Assembly (NCBI RefSeq): GCF_022539315.1
Contig: NC_066313.1
Location: forward strand, 30,603,059 to 30,667,058
Reading direction: 5' to 3'
DNA length: 64,000 nt
Source of the DNA: Serinus canaria
Taxonomy: Eukaryota; Chordata; Aves; Passeriformes; Fringillidae
This document shows, piece by piece, positions 46,191-58,784 of the stretch. Made by a program: the position numbers and the translations under genes. Positions within the stretch are counted from its first letter, which is position 1. Each line of letters begins with the position of its first letter. The notes under the pieces were generated by a model, which did no database searches, had not been told where the DNA came from, and worked only from the letters and a program-made list of their open reading frames with translations.

Positions 46191-49100
46191 TGCTTTCATC
46201 TTCCATGCTTTTGTGTGTGTAATACAATTAATGCTAGGATCATCTGAATGGGAGGCAAATTATGCACCCAAGGAGAAAAGAAGAGACTGAGACAAACTAA
46301 TTCTGCTTTGATTTGTTTCTTGAGCCCAAGAAGAGAGAAGATGAAGTGCAATCCCTGTTCTTATATGGCCACCTTGGTCTTTCTTTTTACTGCCACAAAA
46401 GCAAGGAAAAAAATAATGCAGGAAGTTCCTGTGCTCCAGTGTATGGTTAACTCACAACTTTCAGGAGTGAATTAGCCTGCTAATGTCATAATGTCTGCTA
46501 GTCAGTTAGAGCAGTCAGTTAGAGCAAGGCAGCAAGGCTCTAGCTTTTGTACTTATTATGCTTATCTCAATTGCTATTCACAGTCTGAAGCCTCACTTCC
46601 CTGCCATTCTATACTGATCACTGTGCTAGACTGAAGAAAAGCTTATGACCATATGGTAGCATTTGGCTGCTAACCCGTTCTCAGAATTTCACCCAGTTCT
46701 CATTGACTTTCAATGGCATCTGGATGACTAATTGCCACAGGCATCTCTCAAAGCCTCAGCTACAGCACCCCAAAGTAGGCAGGCTACTTTCAAGTCTAAC
46801 ACACAAAACAGCAGGTTCTTGCCTTCAGGCGCTTGCACCTACTGTTAGATGTTTATCCTTAAGTGGTAAAGATAAGTCAAGCAAGACAGAGTGGTTATGG
46901 CAAGTTTCAGGCCACAATGTGTAGCTGGAAGTTTTAGGAAGAGCTGGGCTAGTCAAATCAATGTTATCGTGCCCCTTACAGTGACCATCACCAGAGATAG
47001 CAGTAAAGGTGCTGAGCAGTCTGTGCCTTGAGCTGCAGGATTTATTTCATGCTCTGCCACTGATGTCCAGTAGAGCCTCTGCCAGGTCATTTAACCCCTG
47101 TGCCATCCATCATCACATTTTTCTCTATAAGGTCACAAAGTGTTGAAAACAGGACAGTGTTGAGCAGTCTTCCATGATCCATGCACAAAGGAGTTTGTAA
47201 TGGAGACTCTGGCATTGGTTGGAATCTGACCTGGAAAACCTCTGGGAAAAATAATAGCAGCAAGTATTTTTGTGTTCTCAAAAGAATTGTGTGGACCCAT
47301 CTGCACCATGTGAGCTGACAGTACCCACATAACTGACCTGAAAGTGGCTGCACTTGGTTTTGTCAAGGTTTTTTTCCTTCACAGCCTCCCCAGTTTCTGC
47401 AGGGCAAAAGAAATCCTTTTGAACAAGATGATTCAGGATAGAGGAAAGCAGCATGTAGTGTAAACACCTATGTGAGGCAGGAAAAAATAAAAAAGAGACT
47501 TCTTCTATCCTAAACAACAGTAGGACCATTGCAGAGGTCAGAATGGCCATGGCTGTAAAAAGCTTCTAAAAATGTATGTGCTGCTGTTGAATTGTTTTGC
47601 CCTTGTCTCCAGAGCTTCTCAGGGAATTGTATTCAATCTCAACTTTTATGAAGACGAGCCCAATGAAGATTTGGTCTGCAGCATTTCTGGCTGTAGTCTG
47701 AAATGTTGCTCAGGATGTCTTTAAAGATTTAAAAGGAATTTAGCTTTAGTGTTGTTTGTGTGTGCTTATTGTAGGGTTTTTATCCCAAACCACAGAATTG
47801 CTGAGAGGTTTTATACCTTTTCTATTTTCTCCCTTCAAAGATTACGGATAGACTCATCACCTAATTATTTTGTTTCCATCTTGTAAACAAGATCTGGGGA
47901 ATAAGATAGCAAAGAACATATTTATGCTTGTATCTTACAACATGCCTACACTGAAAGAAATTATACATAACAAAATTTCATTCGAATTTCCTGTAACAAG
48001 GCACCCTGTGAAATGGGAAATAAAAAAGAGGAGACGCTGTTAGACACAGTCTGTTCTATGTAGTTCTACTCTGCTCCAAAGGAGTGCTAAATTGAAACTT
48101 TCAGTTTCAATAAACCTTTATTGACATCTTTAGTAATATTAATAAATTATTCAAATAGAAAAAGAACAAAAGTTCCCATGAAATTATACACAGATGTTAT
48201 TTAAGCAGCCCTTGCCTGGAATATAAGAAAGCCAGGTTTCTCACTTCTGGAAATCTGAAAAGTAAGTTGACTGTGAAGAACAAAAAAAGGTTCTTTAATT
48301 GTTTTTTCATTTAATTCATCTTTCTTTTCCAAATTCACTCAATACCAAAGAAAGTAAATGTTTAAATGGTAATTTTTACAGTTGGGTTTTAAAAATTTTT
48401 GCTTGCAGTGTAATTTTAGTTGGCTGTGCTCCTTCAAAACCAGCTGGAATAATGGCCTATCTGCATGCATGTTCAAAATATAATATATAACATGTAATAT
48501 ACCACATATAGTATGTTATATACATCATTCGTTGTATAAATGACTAAAAAATAAAATATGAAATAAAACAACAAGCATCTGCAACATTTTCCCCCATTCA
48601 TTTCATAGTCTGGAAGCTATCTCATGAGCTTGAACCTCTGTTGAGATCATGGGTTGAAGACATACATTCCTAAGGTTGCTACTTCTCAAATACAGGGTTC
48701 CTGGACTGTCTAAAGAGAGTGATGATAACACCCTGTGGTTATCAGTGCAAAGAAAGGACTATTCTGAATTTTTAAAAAATGCTTCCCATAATCAAATGTT
48801 AGATAAAGCATTACCACAGACAAAGTTATAGTTTTTACTATGTCAGATTGTATATATCAAGAAAAGTGGGATATAAATAAAACCTTCCTCATTAGACCTG
48901 CAGCCTGAGGACAGGAGGAGTAGAAGCACCACCACATGTTTCCTGAGATTTGCAAAACCAGAAAATAAATGAGTGACATAAATCAAGGCAAGTCTATGAA
49001 GCACTATTTAATATTTTGGTTTTTCTTAGTAAATATTCTCCCTTAAATGTCTGCCTTCCAGTAGGAAAATAAATGGGGGCATTTGCCCTTAATGTTTCAG

Positions 49101-50433
49101 ACTTGCATACAAGAAAGTGCCTGAGTCCTGATTTGGCAAGAAAGAAACAGCCACCCTGATTTCAAAGGAAATCTCTCAATATTGGGGCATCTTTAAGTCT
49201 TAAAGAAATCCATGGGATTCCAACACACATTTCATCATGTGCCTCTGCATTATTTCTGAAGTGGGCCCAACAGCACAATGGAATCTTTCTGAAGTCTGCA
49301 GTCCTTACAGACCTCAGGCTGTGCTTTCCCATTATCTCACAATTTTCTCTTGAGATTTTGGCAGTGATCTGTGTTTGTTAGAGCTGACTTTCAGCAGGAT
49401 GAGAGATCACCCACTTTGGAAATGCTATGAGTTTGTAGTGCCCAGCTGTGCTCACAATTTCTGCTCTCCCAGTTTTCCCTCTATACAGAGAATGTGGAGG
49501 CATCAGGGCTCATGGGGAGCCTCCCCTCTGAAGTCTTCTACAAGCTTCTCCACCTTCTTGGAACTCAAATCCATGCAGAAGCAAACCACCTTTGCCTTTT
49601 CTTTATATAAAGTCTATAGAATGTATTGGATTTTTGAATAAATGGTGTTCCTGTGGCTTTTCCTCCAACTATTTCTTTTTGCTTATAAATTTTAAGCTCA
49701 GATTCAATTTCATTAAATGCACAGATGAGCTGCTCGACTCTAATGAAGGCTGAGCATAGAAATATAATTCCATGCTTTTACTGGTCATTTCACCCAAAGG
49801 TGATGTCTTTCAATGCTGAAAGGAATTCATCAAAGAAAAAGGTGATGGGGGAAGTCAGCCTCTTCTCACTGCCTGCTGCCTGTTCAGGGAGAAGTGAAAT
49901 GAGCTGTCAGAGCTCAAAGGGAGTGTGAGAGGGAGACATGCCTGTAGCTCACTGTGCACCTTCTCCCTAGAGCCTCAGGAGGACATTTTGATGGTGCAGT
50001 AATGAAAGATGAATTCTCTGGTGCTCTGAACACACCACCAAAAGGCAAAGCCCTCCCTTTGCTGCCAAACCCTTATGTGAGCAGTGTTCATGCAATGACA
50101 AATCTTACAGAACCCCATATGTGCAAAAGGGAACCACCCCCCAACACCTTCCTCACTGGTGCTGAATAGTCCCCTGCCCCATGGCAGGGTCTGAGTGTAG
50201 CACAGGACCTTCATTGACAAGAGCACTTAAATTAATAATGAATTTCTTGCCATAAAGGACACCAACTTATGCCAACCCAAGGCTGCAATTTATATTGTCC
50301 TTGCTGCTCTGAAGACTCTCTCCTTGGCCCAGAAGACAGGTCCCCTGCTCCTCAAGGCAAGTTTTCTTGATTGTTTAACATCCCTTGTTCACCAGCAGAG
50401 AGCTTCCATGATAAAATAAAATTAATAAAATCA
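46191..50433. other. Long unique AT-rich stretch
   Basis: About 4.2 kb without a recognised repeat family, apart from a 13-base tandem duplication at 46501-46526 and an AT-rich patch around 48475-48530. Frames of up to 90 codons (for example 47278-47550 minus) show no domain. Confidence 0.5.
46501..46526. repeat. 13-base tandem duplication
   Basis: GTCAGTTAGAGCA is present twice in direct succession (46501-46513 and 46514-46526) without mismatch. Confidence 0.9.
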
Positions 50434-50514
50434 GCATCACAGAATGGTTCAGTTTGGAAGGGATCTTTAAGATCATCTCTTTCCAACCTCCCTGCCATGG
50501 ACAGCGACCCTTTT
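50434..50514 (-). mobile_element. CR1 LINE, short 3' end, antisense
   Basis: 'catcacagaatggttcagtt', 'tggaagggatctttaagatc' and 'ccaacctccctgccatggac' match the inverted 3' terminus of the common CR1 class. Truncated after about 80 bases. Confidence 0.88.
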
Positions 50515-50744
50515 AACAGTGGAAGCATTAAGGGTAAATCTGATCACTTGTAAATGTACTAAAGGTAAGGTGCACTTCACTCCCAAAGAAGCAAGGAAGC
50601 ATGTATTTATGCTTTAAAATCAAGGGAAATAAGGATAGCAGGTTAAAATGCTTCTGTAAGATAGAAAAGCTAGAAGGAACGATTTTTCCCCCCCAGGAAA
50701 TCACTACTTGAAAATTTCACGGACAACACAGCCACTTGAATAAT
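50515..50744. other. Unique stretch, nothing recognised
   Basis: Short unique interval. No feature is recognised. Confidence 0.4.
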
Positions 50745-51180
50745 GAATAAAGCTGACTGGTTTAAATGCAGTGAAATTGCCCTCTCCTCAGCTTTCTTTT
50801 AATCTTTTGTGGCCCTACAAGGAGCCTTAGAAGAGGCAACCCTGTGACATGATAATCCAGCCTCCTCCAGCAGCTGAGCCTAATCAGTCAGTAAAGCCAC
50901 TATGTTACATTTTCAAGCAGGAGCCTCACATCCACTTTTTCATGGCTAAACCCTTGTTGGTTTTACATTGGCTGAATTTAAAAAGAAATCCACCAAACCA
51001 ACACTAACCACAAACAATTTAAAGGACTAAATTCACACTGCTAATAGTTCCTTAATTGCTAACCTGAAGGTCTATAGCAGTCCTGATTACACTTAAGTTA
51101 TTTTATAAATGCATGTTGATTTTAAAATTGTGATGGTGCTGAATTAGCAAAGGGCTTAAGAATGGCAGAAGAGTTTTCTG
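50745..51180. promoter_or_regulatory. Possible conserved non-coding element
   Basis: More than 400 bases of non-repetitive, mixed-composition sequence include 'gacatgataatccagcctcc' (an OTX/PITX-type TAATCC), 'gcctaatcagtcagtaaagc', 'ccttaattgctaacc' and 'gctgaattagcaaaggg'. No coding frame or repeat explains it. Regulatory role is inferred. Confidence 0.27.
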
Positions 51181-51681
51181 TGTCAGGGGGCCCTACATTA
51201 TGAATGTATGAAAGGTTTCCCTATCCCTGTCTAACTCCTGGGATTTCAAAACATTTACCAAAAATTAATTTCTCATCACTCAGAACACCCTAGGAAGTAA
51301 TCAGATGTTTGTGTTTCACAGAAATTAAAACCACAGCCTGAGCAACCCCGATAGCTTCTGTGTATCCTGCTGCGAGGTCCAGTGCAGCATGAAGACCAGG
51401 AAAGCTGATTTTAATAGAAATCTATAGACACATATTTTTCCATGGGGCTGTGTCCTGGAATTAGTTACTGGTGTGTCTAGAAATGAGCAGACTCCAGCTA
51501 CAGTCACACTTTCAGCCCTCTCCTGAGATTCCACACTTCTCTCTTGCAGGTGGCGAGCTCTTCCTGAGCCCCCCTGGCTTAGATTGTTCAGAGGGTCCCC
51601 TTCACTGCAGGACCCAACAACCTTTGGGACAGTTATGTGCCTGAGAAGGGGTAGCAGGGGCATTGACAAAAAGAGGAAGAG
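51181..51681. other. Unique stretch with one open frame
   Basis: A 120-codon minus-strand frame at 51325-51687 ends in the adjoining CR1 and has no recognisable domain, signal or repeat. Its start lies inside the CR1 edge, which argues against a real gene. Confidence 0.45.
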
Positions 51682-51790
51682 AACCATGGAGTCATTTAGG
51701 TTGGAAAAGATTTAAAAGATCATGAAGTCCAACAATTAACCTGCCACACTGCCAAATCTACCAGTAAACATGTCCCTGAGTGCCACATCA
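51682..51790 (-). mobile_element. CR1 LINE, 3' end, antisense
   Basis: 'catggagtcatttaggttgg', 'aaaagatttaaaagatcatg', 'aagtccaacaattaacctgc' and 'acatgtccctgagtgccaca' match the inverted terminus of the CR1 class that ends with 'cttttccaacct'. Confidence 0.88.
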
Positions 51791-52483
51791 CTCATGCAAG
51801 AACAGTGAGATTACATGAACCCAGGTTCTTTTGCTTTTTATCTGCGCATTGCATAAATCTTGGTAATTCTTACTCTTGTATTTTTTTCCTGGTACAACCA
51901 GATAGACTATAAAACTAGAGTCTGGTCCTTGGCAGAGAACTCGAGTGATTGGGAAAGGCTGTGACTGGTTAGACTTCCCTGCAACAGCAGGGATTTAATG
52001 TATTTCTCTCTTGCTGTACAGAGCTTTTGAAAGAACTGAAATCAGCTTTAAACACTTTTGCTTTTTTGCTTAATCAAATGGTACTAAAGAAATCAGGACA
52101 AAGCACGCACAGTAAGAAACTGATTATCCTTTAAGGAAAAAAAAAAAATAAACAAGTTGAGCATGCACCTTCAAAGAACCAGCTTGACATTACTTGAAAT
52201 TATATTGCAAAGAGCGGAATCAAATTCTGGCATTAGTTTTTTATATACATTGAATATTTGGTCATCTTCTTGTTCATGCCTTACAAAGGTGAAGGAACTC
52301 CAGTGGCACCAAGCCAGCTATACACACTAGAAAAGTATCCAAGCAGCCATTATTTATTTATTATTATTTAATCATCTGCTATTAGAGAATATCATCCCAC
52401 TATTGAGGCATCCTTTTGGTCAGTCTGATCTAGATGGAAAAATAGATTTCCATATTTTAGGGGTTGACCTGAAGCTCCTCAGA
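51791..52483. other. Unique stretch, nothing recognised
   Basis: About 0.7 kb of AT-rich DNA between a minus-strand and a plus-strand CR1 end, with a poly-A run near 52137-52149. Confidence 0.45.
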
Positions 52484-52714
52484 ATTAGATCATAATGAAT
52501 AGAAAAAATTTCTTTTTCAAAAGAGTTGTCAAGCACTGGAATAGGCTGCTGAGAGAAGTGGTGGAGTCACCATCTCTGGAGATTTTTAAAAGATGGGTGG
52601 GTGTGGCATTTAAGGACATGGTTTAGTGGTGGACTTAGCAGAGTCAGGTTAATAGGTGGACTTGATGGTCTTAGAGGTTTTTTTCCAACCTAAACATTTT
52701 GTGATTATATGATT
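52484..52714 (+). mobile_element. CR1 LINE, 3' end, sense
   Basis: 'caagcactggaataggctgc', 'gtggtggagtcaccatctct', 'aaggacatggtttagtggtg', 'gacttgatggtcttagaggt' and 'tttccaacctaaacattttg' follow in order, with a decayed tail. About 230 bases, including the last codons of the ORF2 tail, are out of frame. Confidence 0.93.
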
Positions 52715-54243
52715 CAAGGATATTTACAGGGTTAAAAGTCTCCTCTGGAGAAGCCAACAGCTGATGAATACATTAGCTTAACTCAATTCCATTTCCCTCC
52801 AGACTGTGCAAAAAGGAGCTACACCAGCATGCCCAAAATGGGAATCAATTACTCCTCCTTCTCATGCTGCTAAATATTCAGGTCCTGTTGGTGCATCTCC
52901 TCCTGTTTGGCTCCAGTTCTCTGGCAGGTTAGCAAGGAAATCAGATGCAAATCACATAGGTGATTCCTCAGCGGGAGGACAGAGCTGTGGCTGCCAAGGA
53001 GGGGGCAGGCTGCCTTTGTGTTTCTCAGAGTCACACAGCACTTAGCCACACAGCTCCCATTGACTTTCAAATGGGAAATATGTAGATACAAGTAAGAGTT
53101 ATGGAAATGTAGCCTTTCACTGTATCATTAGTTTTTTGTTTCCATATGACAGAAACTCATGATTTATTTTGAATATATAAGCTGTGCCAGTGCTGTTTTT
53201 TTTTTTTTTTTCGTTCTTTTGGTGAGCATGAAATAAGCAACCCCAACAGTTTGGCATGCACCATAAAGAAGCTAACACAGCTGAAGAACATTGTGGAGGG
53301 TCTATTTTGCATATCATCTAATCTAATTGCAATGTATGTAGTCTCCTTATAGTTAAAGTACAGGAATATGGAAGTGGTCACCTGGACTGTGTTCCTCTGC
53401 TGGACAAATCAATTAGTCTATATGCATCATCTTTAAAGTAGAAATAATGCTTTATTCACATGGAAGTTTAAAGCCTTTTTCAAGCCTTGAGGAGTGCTCT
53501 TATATTTTTGGATTTGGTATAACATACTATCTAGGCCATATACCAATATCAGCAAGCTTGAGACTATTATAGTTGCTTTACTCACACCATCCCACTAAAC
53601 ATCTTTTATTGCCACTTTTGTCTGTGGTTTAAGACTGGGCTACAAGATTTTCTGTCCTCATGTTCACACCAAAGAAAACTACAAATTAACTTCACTAAAT
53701 GCAAGGCTCCATTCAGTTTCAAACTGAAACTGAGCTGCAGCAATATATATTTATATATATATACTGAAAATCTTATGCAATCCTAAACATTTAGATTTAG
53801 CAGAATCCCTCACCTGATGGTTTATCTTGCTCCAGCCAGCAAAGCAGTTGAGCTACTTAGTAATTCTGCTGAAATTACTGCTGAAAAGCACAGGCAGGTG
53901 TGTCTCTCTGAATCATGTCCTTATCACAAGAAATTCAGGGGCTGCCAGATGATCTGACCAAAGAGCTAAGAGGGATCATTTCTCTTAACTAAGCTTTTCT
54001 CAGAGGGAAATGGCTATTTGCATATTTTACCAGAAGTATCAGGCTTTTATTAGTTATAAGGAAGCATAATGGTATTTGCCTTTATATTATCTGTCCAGCA
54101 GTACCTATCTATACCTTATTTTACTATTCAGGACACTTTGTTGAAGCCTCTACCCTTGTGCAGAACTAGAAATTACTGGCCTCATCCTTTTGTCAATTAA
54201 GTAACAATAAATCATGAACAGTTTCACCAAAACCAGTGAAATT

Positions 54244-54287
<44 letters not shown>

Positions 54288-54503
54288 GTGTAAAACTGGC
54301 GGGGAGAGACAAGAGGGCCCTTGATTCTAATTATTCTATCTTTAAAACACTCAGTCCATGGGCCTTTGCCATACAGCCCCTCTCTACTACAGACTGCATT
54401 CCAACAGGAATCTAGCAAGTAGTATTTACAAGGAGTGGGTCTAAACTGTTTTGTTGGGGTTTATTTGTTTGTTTTTTAATGGAGCAGAGCTAAATACTAA
54501 TAT
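52715..54503. other. Unique stretch with T runs
   Basis: About 1.8 kb. It contains a T run at 53196-53211, a (TA)n patch near 53743-53765 and the 41-T run listed separately. Frames of up to 79 codons show no domain. Confidence 0.5.
54246..54286. repeat. Run of 41 T
   Basis: An uninterrupted homopolymer. Read from the other strand it is a poly-A tail preceded by 'ccgccagttttacacc', so it could mark a retrocopy in minus orientation. I found no recognisable parent and no target-site duplication. It could equally be an expanded mononucleotide repeat or a sequencing length error. Confidence 0.95.
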
Positions 54504-54676
54504 ACTGGCACAGGCTTCCCAGGGAAGAAGTTGATTCACCAGCCTTGGAAAGGGTTAAAAGACATGTAGATGTGGTGCTTAGGTTTAGTGGTGGGATGAC
54601 ACATATAGTGTTAGGTTAATTGCTGGACTGGATGATCTTAGAGGTCTTTTCCAACCCAAATGATTCTATGATTTTA
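54504..54676 (+). mobile_element. CR1 LINE, 3' end, sense
   Basis: 'actggcacaggcttcccagg', 'gaagttgattcaccagcctt', 'ggtttagtggtgggatgac', 'ggttaattgctggactggat', 'gatcttagaggtcttttcca' and the tail 'gattctatgattt' are in CR1 order. Same class as 52484-52714. Confidence 0.93.
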
Positions 54677-57600
54677 AATGCAGCACATAACACAATCTTC
54701 CCAATAGGCATCTATTAATTAGAGAATAAAGGATGGTCAGCTGCTTTGTGAGTGGGACAGCTTAAAAACAAATTGTGCCAAATAATTTACTGCACACACT
54801 CTCCAAGTTTAGAGAAGAATTTGGGTTGAGTTTGATGTTTTGTCAATAACTCAGCAGAGCTAAACTTTGGAAAAACAGGTGGGTGAAACAGTTGGCAAAG
54901 AAAACAGACAATTTGTCACAGTCTGAACCATTATCTAACCTCTCTCTTTGAAAGGCTTGGGACAGACTATAAAAACAGACTGCAATTACAGAAGAGGAAT
55001 GAAATTAATATAGTTTTTATGTTAGGAGGATCCTTCTTTCTTCTTGAAGCCTCTACAAAAAACCTAATTTGTGCTGGCATTGACCTGCTTTTGGGGGGGA
55101 TCTTGTACTTCTTTACTTCACAGGTTCCCAGATGCTTTTGTGTGGCATTAATATTGGTAATTGCAGAGTCTCTTTCCCTAATAGATATAATGGAGATGAA
55201 AAATAATTTCTATGGCTTCTGCAAGAAACAAGCACTGTGTTCAGATCCTGAAAATTCAGCTTTTTTATCCTCCTGCAGCCATAGGACAAACTGAAAATAT
55301 GGATGTGAGAAGCTGAACAGGCTGAAGGGAAAAAGGCATGGGAGAAAGGAACGCACAGCCCCTGTTCCCACGTGTGTCTGAGTCTTGAGGTGTTTATTGC
55401 CCTTGCTATCAATAAAAGGCTTTACAAAACTTTTTTCCCAGAATGTCTTCACCAATTTTTAAAATTTCTTTCTCTCATTTTTTTCCCATAATTCCTGCCA
55501 AGCTCCTTTCTTAAGGATATATCAGGAAATTCTTCACAGATAATTTTTTTCAGAAAAAGTAAAATGCAGGCATGTTGGCAGCTATTTTGGTTACCTAGAA
55601 GCAAAGGTGCTGAAACTGCAGGAAGGAAGGGGAAGAACCAGTTTTTAAGCTAGGAAATAGCAGAAACTTACAGGGTTGGCAGGCACATAACCATACTCCA
55701 TCTCCGAGTATGTGTTTTGTTATCCCAAACTGGTGAGGAAGATGAAACCAGTGATCACAATCTGGTCTTGCAGGTGCAGTCTAAGGGTTTCATCCCTGTG
55801 ATCTCCAATTGCTCTTCATCCTTTCTTTCAGTCTTTATTCTCCCTTCCCCTGATGATGACAAACAGGGGCACAAAGAAAGAGGGAGGAACAGACTGAAGT
55901 GCTTCTTTCCAGCAGCCACTCGAATTTCAAGCAGAATACTGAAAGAACCAGTACAAAGGAACAGAGCTGTTGTTTTTTTCCCCTGCTTGCTCCTTGTTAA
56001 GCTTCACAGCTCAACAGGTGCCCTACTTTGAAAGAGAAAAGGCAACAAAAACATCCACTCACTTTTCTAGCTGGTTAATTAACCTTTTTGCTTTCCCTGT
56101 CTACATTTCTTTCCTCCAGGGCTCTCCTTCCTAATATTGCCTTTTGTGAGACAAGATGGTGGAAGATGAGACAAAATGGCAGAGGGATGAACTACCAGTA
56201 ACTGGGAATCCTTTCAAGCAAAACATGTTGAGAGCATATGCAAAGGTGCTGCCTCTCTTCTTAGATCATTCCCTTGGCAGCAGGATGTGATAGGCAAAAT
56301 CAAACCAATATTCAGAGATTTTCAGCTGCAGATCTCGATAACTGGCAAGGTTTTTATAGTTGTTTTCCAAATGGGAAAGAAAGAGACAGGGAATTTGAGA
56401 ACATATGGTGATAGAATAATGAATGGGTAAACAGGCTCCTTCTGGGCCCTGTCCTTCAGTAAACCCAAAGGAAATTAACAATCTTAGATTCAGTGTTACA
56501 ATAATAGACATTGACCATGATTTCATAACCAGAAAGTAGCCACTGCAAAGGTCTTCAGTCTCCTTCTCTCAAAGCTGATGTACAAAAGTAAAGTTTGGAA
56601 GACATATATCAAAACTCAGCACTGTATTTGCACTTTTGCTACCCAATATGTTCCCACTTACTCCTGTTGAGCTAAGATCAAACAAATCATGGAACAGAGA
56701 GGTCAAAACTCAGTTTTACCACCAAATGCCTCTCTTATCAGCAGATGTCTCATTCACTAGGAAGCTGCAATTCTAAAAATGTATCTATGAAGATGATAAT
56801 AGATACAAGAATCTTGTTGTTTTCCAGGATATTCTTCTGACCATGAGGCCATTCACAATCACATTAATCTTAACTTTGGAAATATATTATGTGTTCAGTT
56901 TAGCTAAGAACAAACTAATGAGCAGTATCCCAGCAAGTATTTGGTTACCTCCTCATCTGTTCACCATGTGGGGACACATGGAAGAAGATCTGTTGCTGAA
57001 AAAGACACTTCCTTTTATTGCACTGGTTGCCAGCACCCCTGAAGTTTAAAAAAATTAAAAAATAGGAAAAGTAATTAAAGCATGCTAGGCCTAATTACTT
57101 TCCTGCCTGCTTTGACAGTGTTTTAGGGGGAGAAATCATAGTACTTCAAACCCCCATGCCTGCTTAGGAACTGCAGTCCCCAAGCCTTCTGCTGAGTAGA
57201 AAGCTGGAATTCTCTCTTCTTAACTGGACAGCCTCCTGCTTACATCAAGAAACTTGACATTTTCCATAGCCAGCTCCACATGATACTCCTTCCACAAGGT
57301 ACTATTTGAGATCCAGGGATCTGAAGAGGAAAACACAAGTTTATACTCGCAACATATTAAGAATGTTATGTTGCTTGTTAGAGAATGCTGAGGATATTTA
57401 AACTTAGAGGGTAAATACTCAGAAATAACCAATATTTTTGGAAGGCAGAGGATGGTTCGTGCTGAACAGTTCCTGTAATTACTCCAAAGTTGGCTATATT
57501 AGAGGTATAAAGGTTGATAAAGAAAAGCCCTGGAAACATCACAATACTAATACTAATACACCCAAACCCAGAAGAAAATCTCTGACAAAGAGTGGAAGAA

Positions 57601-57884
57601 AATGCAAAATCCAAAAGGGAAGAGAAATAATGGCAAGAGAAATCAGAGAAAATTAATGTAAAAAGAAAATAAAGTAAATAGTAGTAATCATACATTGTAG
57701 GGCAAATATCTACGACATTGTTTGGGGAGTGGTTTTCTAAAAAAAAAACCCAAAACCAGCCAAACAACCAAAACCCAAAAAACTAACAAAATCCAACCAG
57801 ATTTGAAGCCAGGGATAAAAAAGTTTTTGAAATAAGGAGAAAATTAGTATTTCAGGATAAGCACTTTTTTTCCCATTTCTTAAT
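54677..57884. other. Unique AT-rich stretch
   Basis: About 3.2 kb without a recognised repeat family. An A/C-rich, almost G-free patch lies at 57738-57798. Frames of 99-129 codons (55113-55412 minus, 55717-56031 plus, 57378-57767 minus) show no domain; the last is phenylalanine- and serine-rich because the DNA is A/T-rich. Confidence 0.5.
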
Positions 57885-58350
57885 GCTCCAGCTACATCTG
57901 GAATACTGCATCCAGCTGGGCCCCCAACAAAAGAAGGCTGTTGACAAACTTCAGGGAGTCCAACATAGGCCACCAAGGTGATCAGGAGATTGGAGGAGGT
58001 TGGAGCACATGATGTACAAGGAAAGGCTGAGAGAGCTCGGTTTGTTCAGCCCAGATACTCAGCAGGGATTTCACAGCTGCCCTACAGCACTTCTGAGTAA
58101 GTTTTTTAAGACGACTGAGCTAAGCTGTGATGCATGATAGAGAAGGATCCATCTGGATTAAAGGGAAAAAAATCCAGTGTGAGATATTTAAGCCCAAATA
58201 CATCATGGGATCTCCACCCTTTGAGATTTTGAAGGCCCAGTTGAAGAATCCCTAATCTGTTCTCAGTTCAATGTTGACCCGGCTGTGAGCAGGAGCATGG
58301 GCTGGAGACCTTCTGAGGTCCCTTCCAACCTACCAGATCCTCTAATAATA
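57885..58350 (+). mobile_element. CR1 LINE, sense, diverged
   Basis: 'tctggaatactgcatccagc' (ORF2 tail region), 'ggccaccaaggtgatcagga', 'tggagcacatgatgtacaag', 'gaaaggctgagagagctcgg', then a diverged middle, 'gggatctccaccctttgaga' and 'gtcccttccaacctaccaga'. About 465 bases. The reading frame is lost, and the 3' tail is decayed ('tcctctaataata'). The class is that of 1021-1166. Confidence 0.9.
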
Positions 58351-58784
58351 GGATAGCTTCAGCAGAAACATTTTAGATAAAGCAATCTGGGAGACAGAAG
58401 AGCTAAAAAGCAGAGTGAAAGGCTGTTGTTACTGGAATACAGGACAATCTAGACACAGGCCAAAATATTTGGCATTTAAAATGAAACTTTGGAAAAGAAA
58501 CTTTGGAAAAGACGCAAAGAGAAATGAGCTATGGGGAAGGATGTCAGATTATAGTCAAAATTTGAGCCTGAATTTCTTCTTTCCAGGGTAAAGAATAAAG
58601 TGTAAGGTGAAAAGTGGGCTAGGTCAGATCATGATTTTCCTTTGCTTCTACCTTTTGAATAACCATGGAGGGATAGATTTTGCAGAATATCACTCAGTGC
58701 TTTCCTTTGTACCCTTCACAAATAACTTTGGTTCATATTTGGTTTTGACCCAAGTTAGCACAACTCTTTAAATGGGAATAGCTT
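58351..58784. other. Unique stretch with a 14-base tandem duplication
   Basis: GAAACTTTGGAAAA is duplicated in tandem at 58483-58496 and 58497-58510. Nothing else is recognised. Confidence 0.5.

Noticed and set aside
51325..51687. 120-codon minus-strand frame
   Set aside because: It begins inside a CR1 3' end and shows no known domain.
57378..57767. 129-codon minus-strand frame, rich in Phe, Ser and Leu
   Set aside because: Composition follows A-rich DNA on the plus strand; no domain or plausible exon structure.
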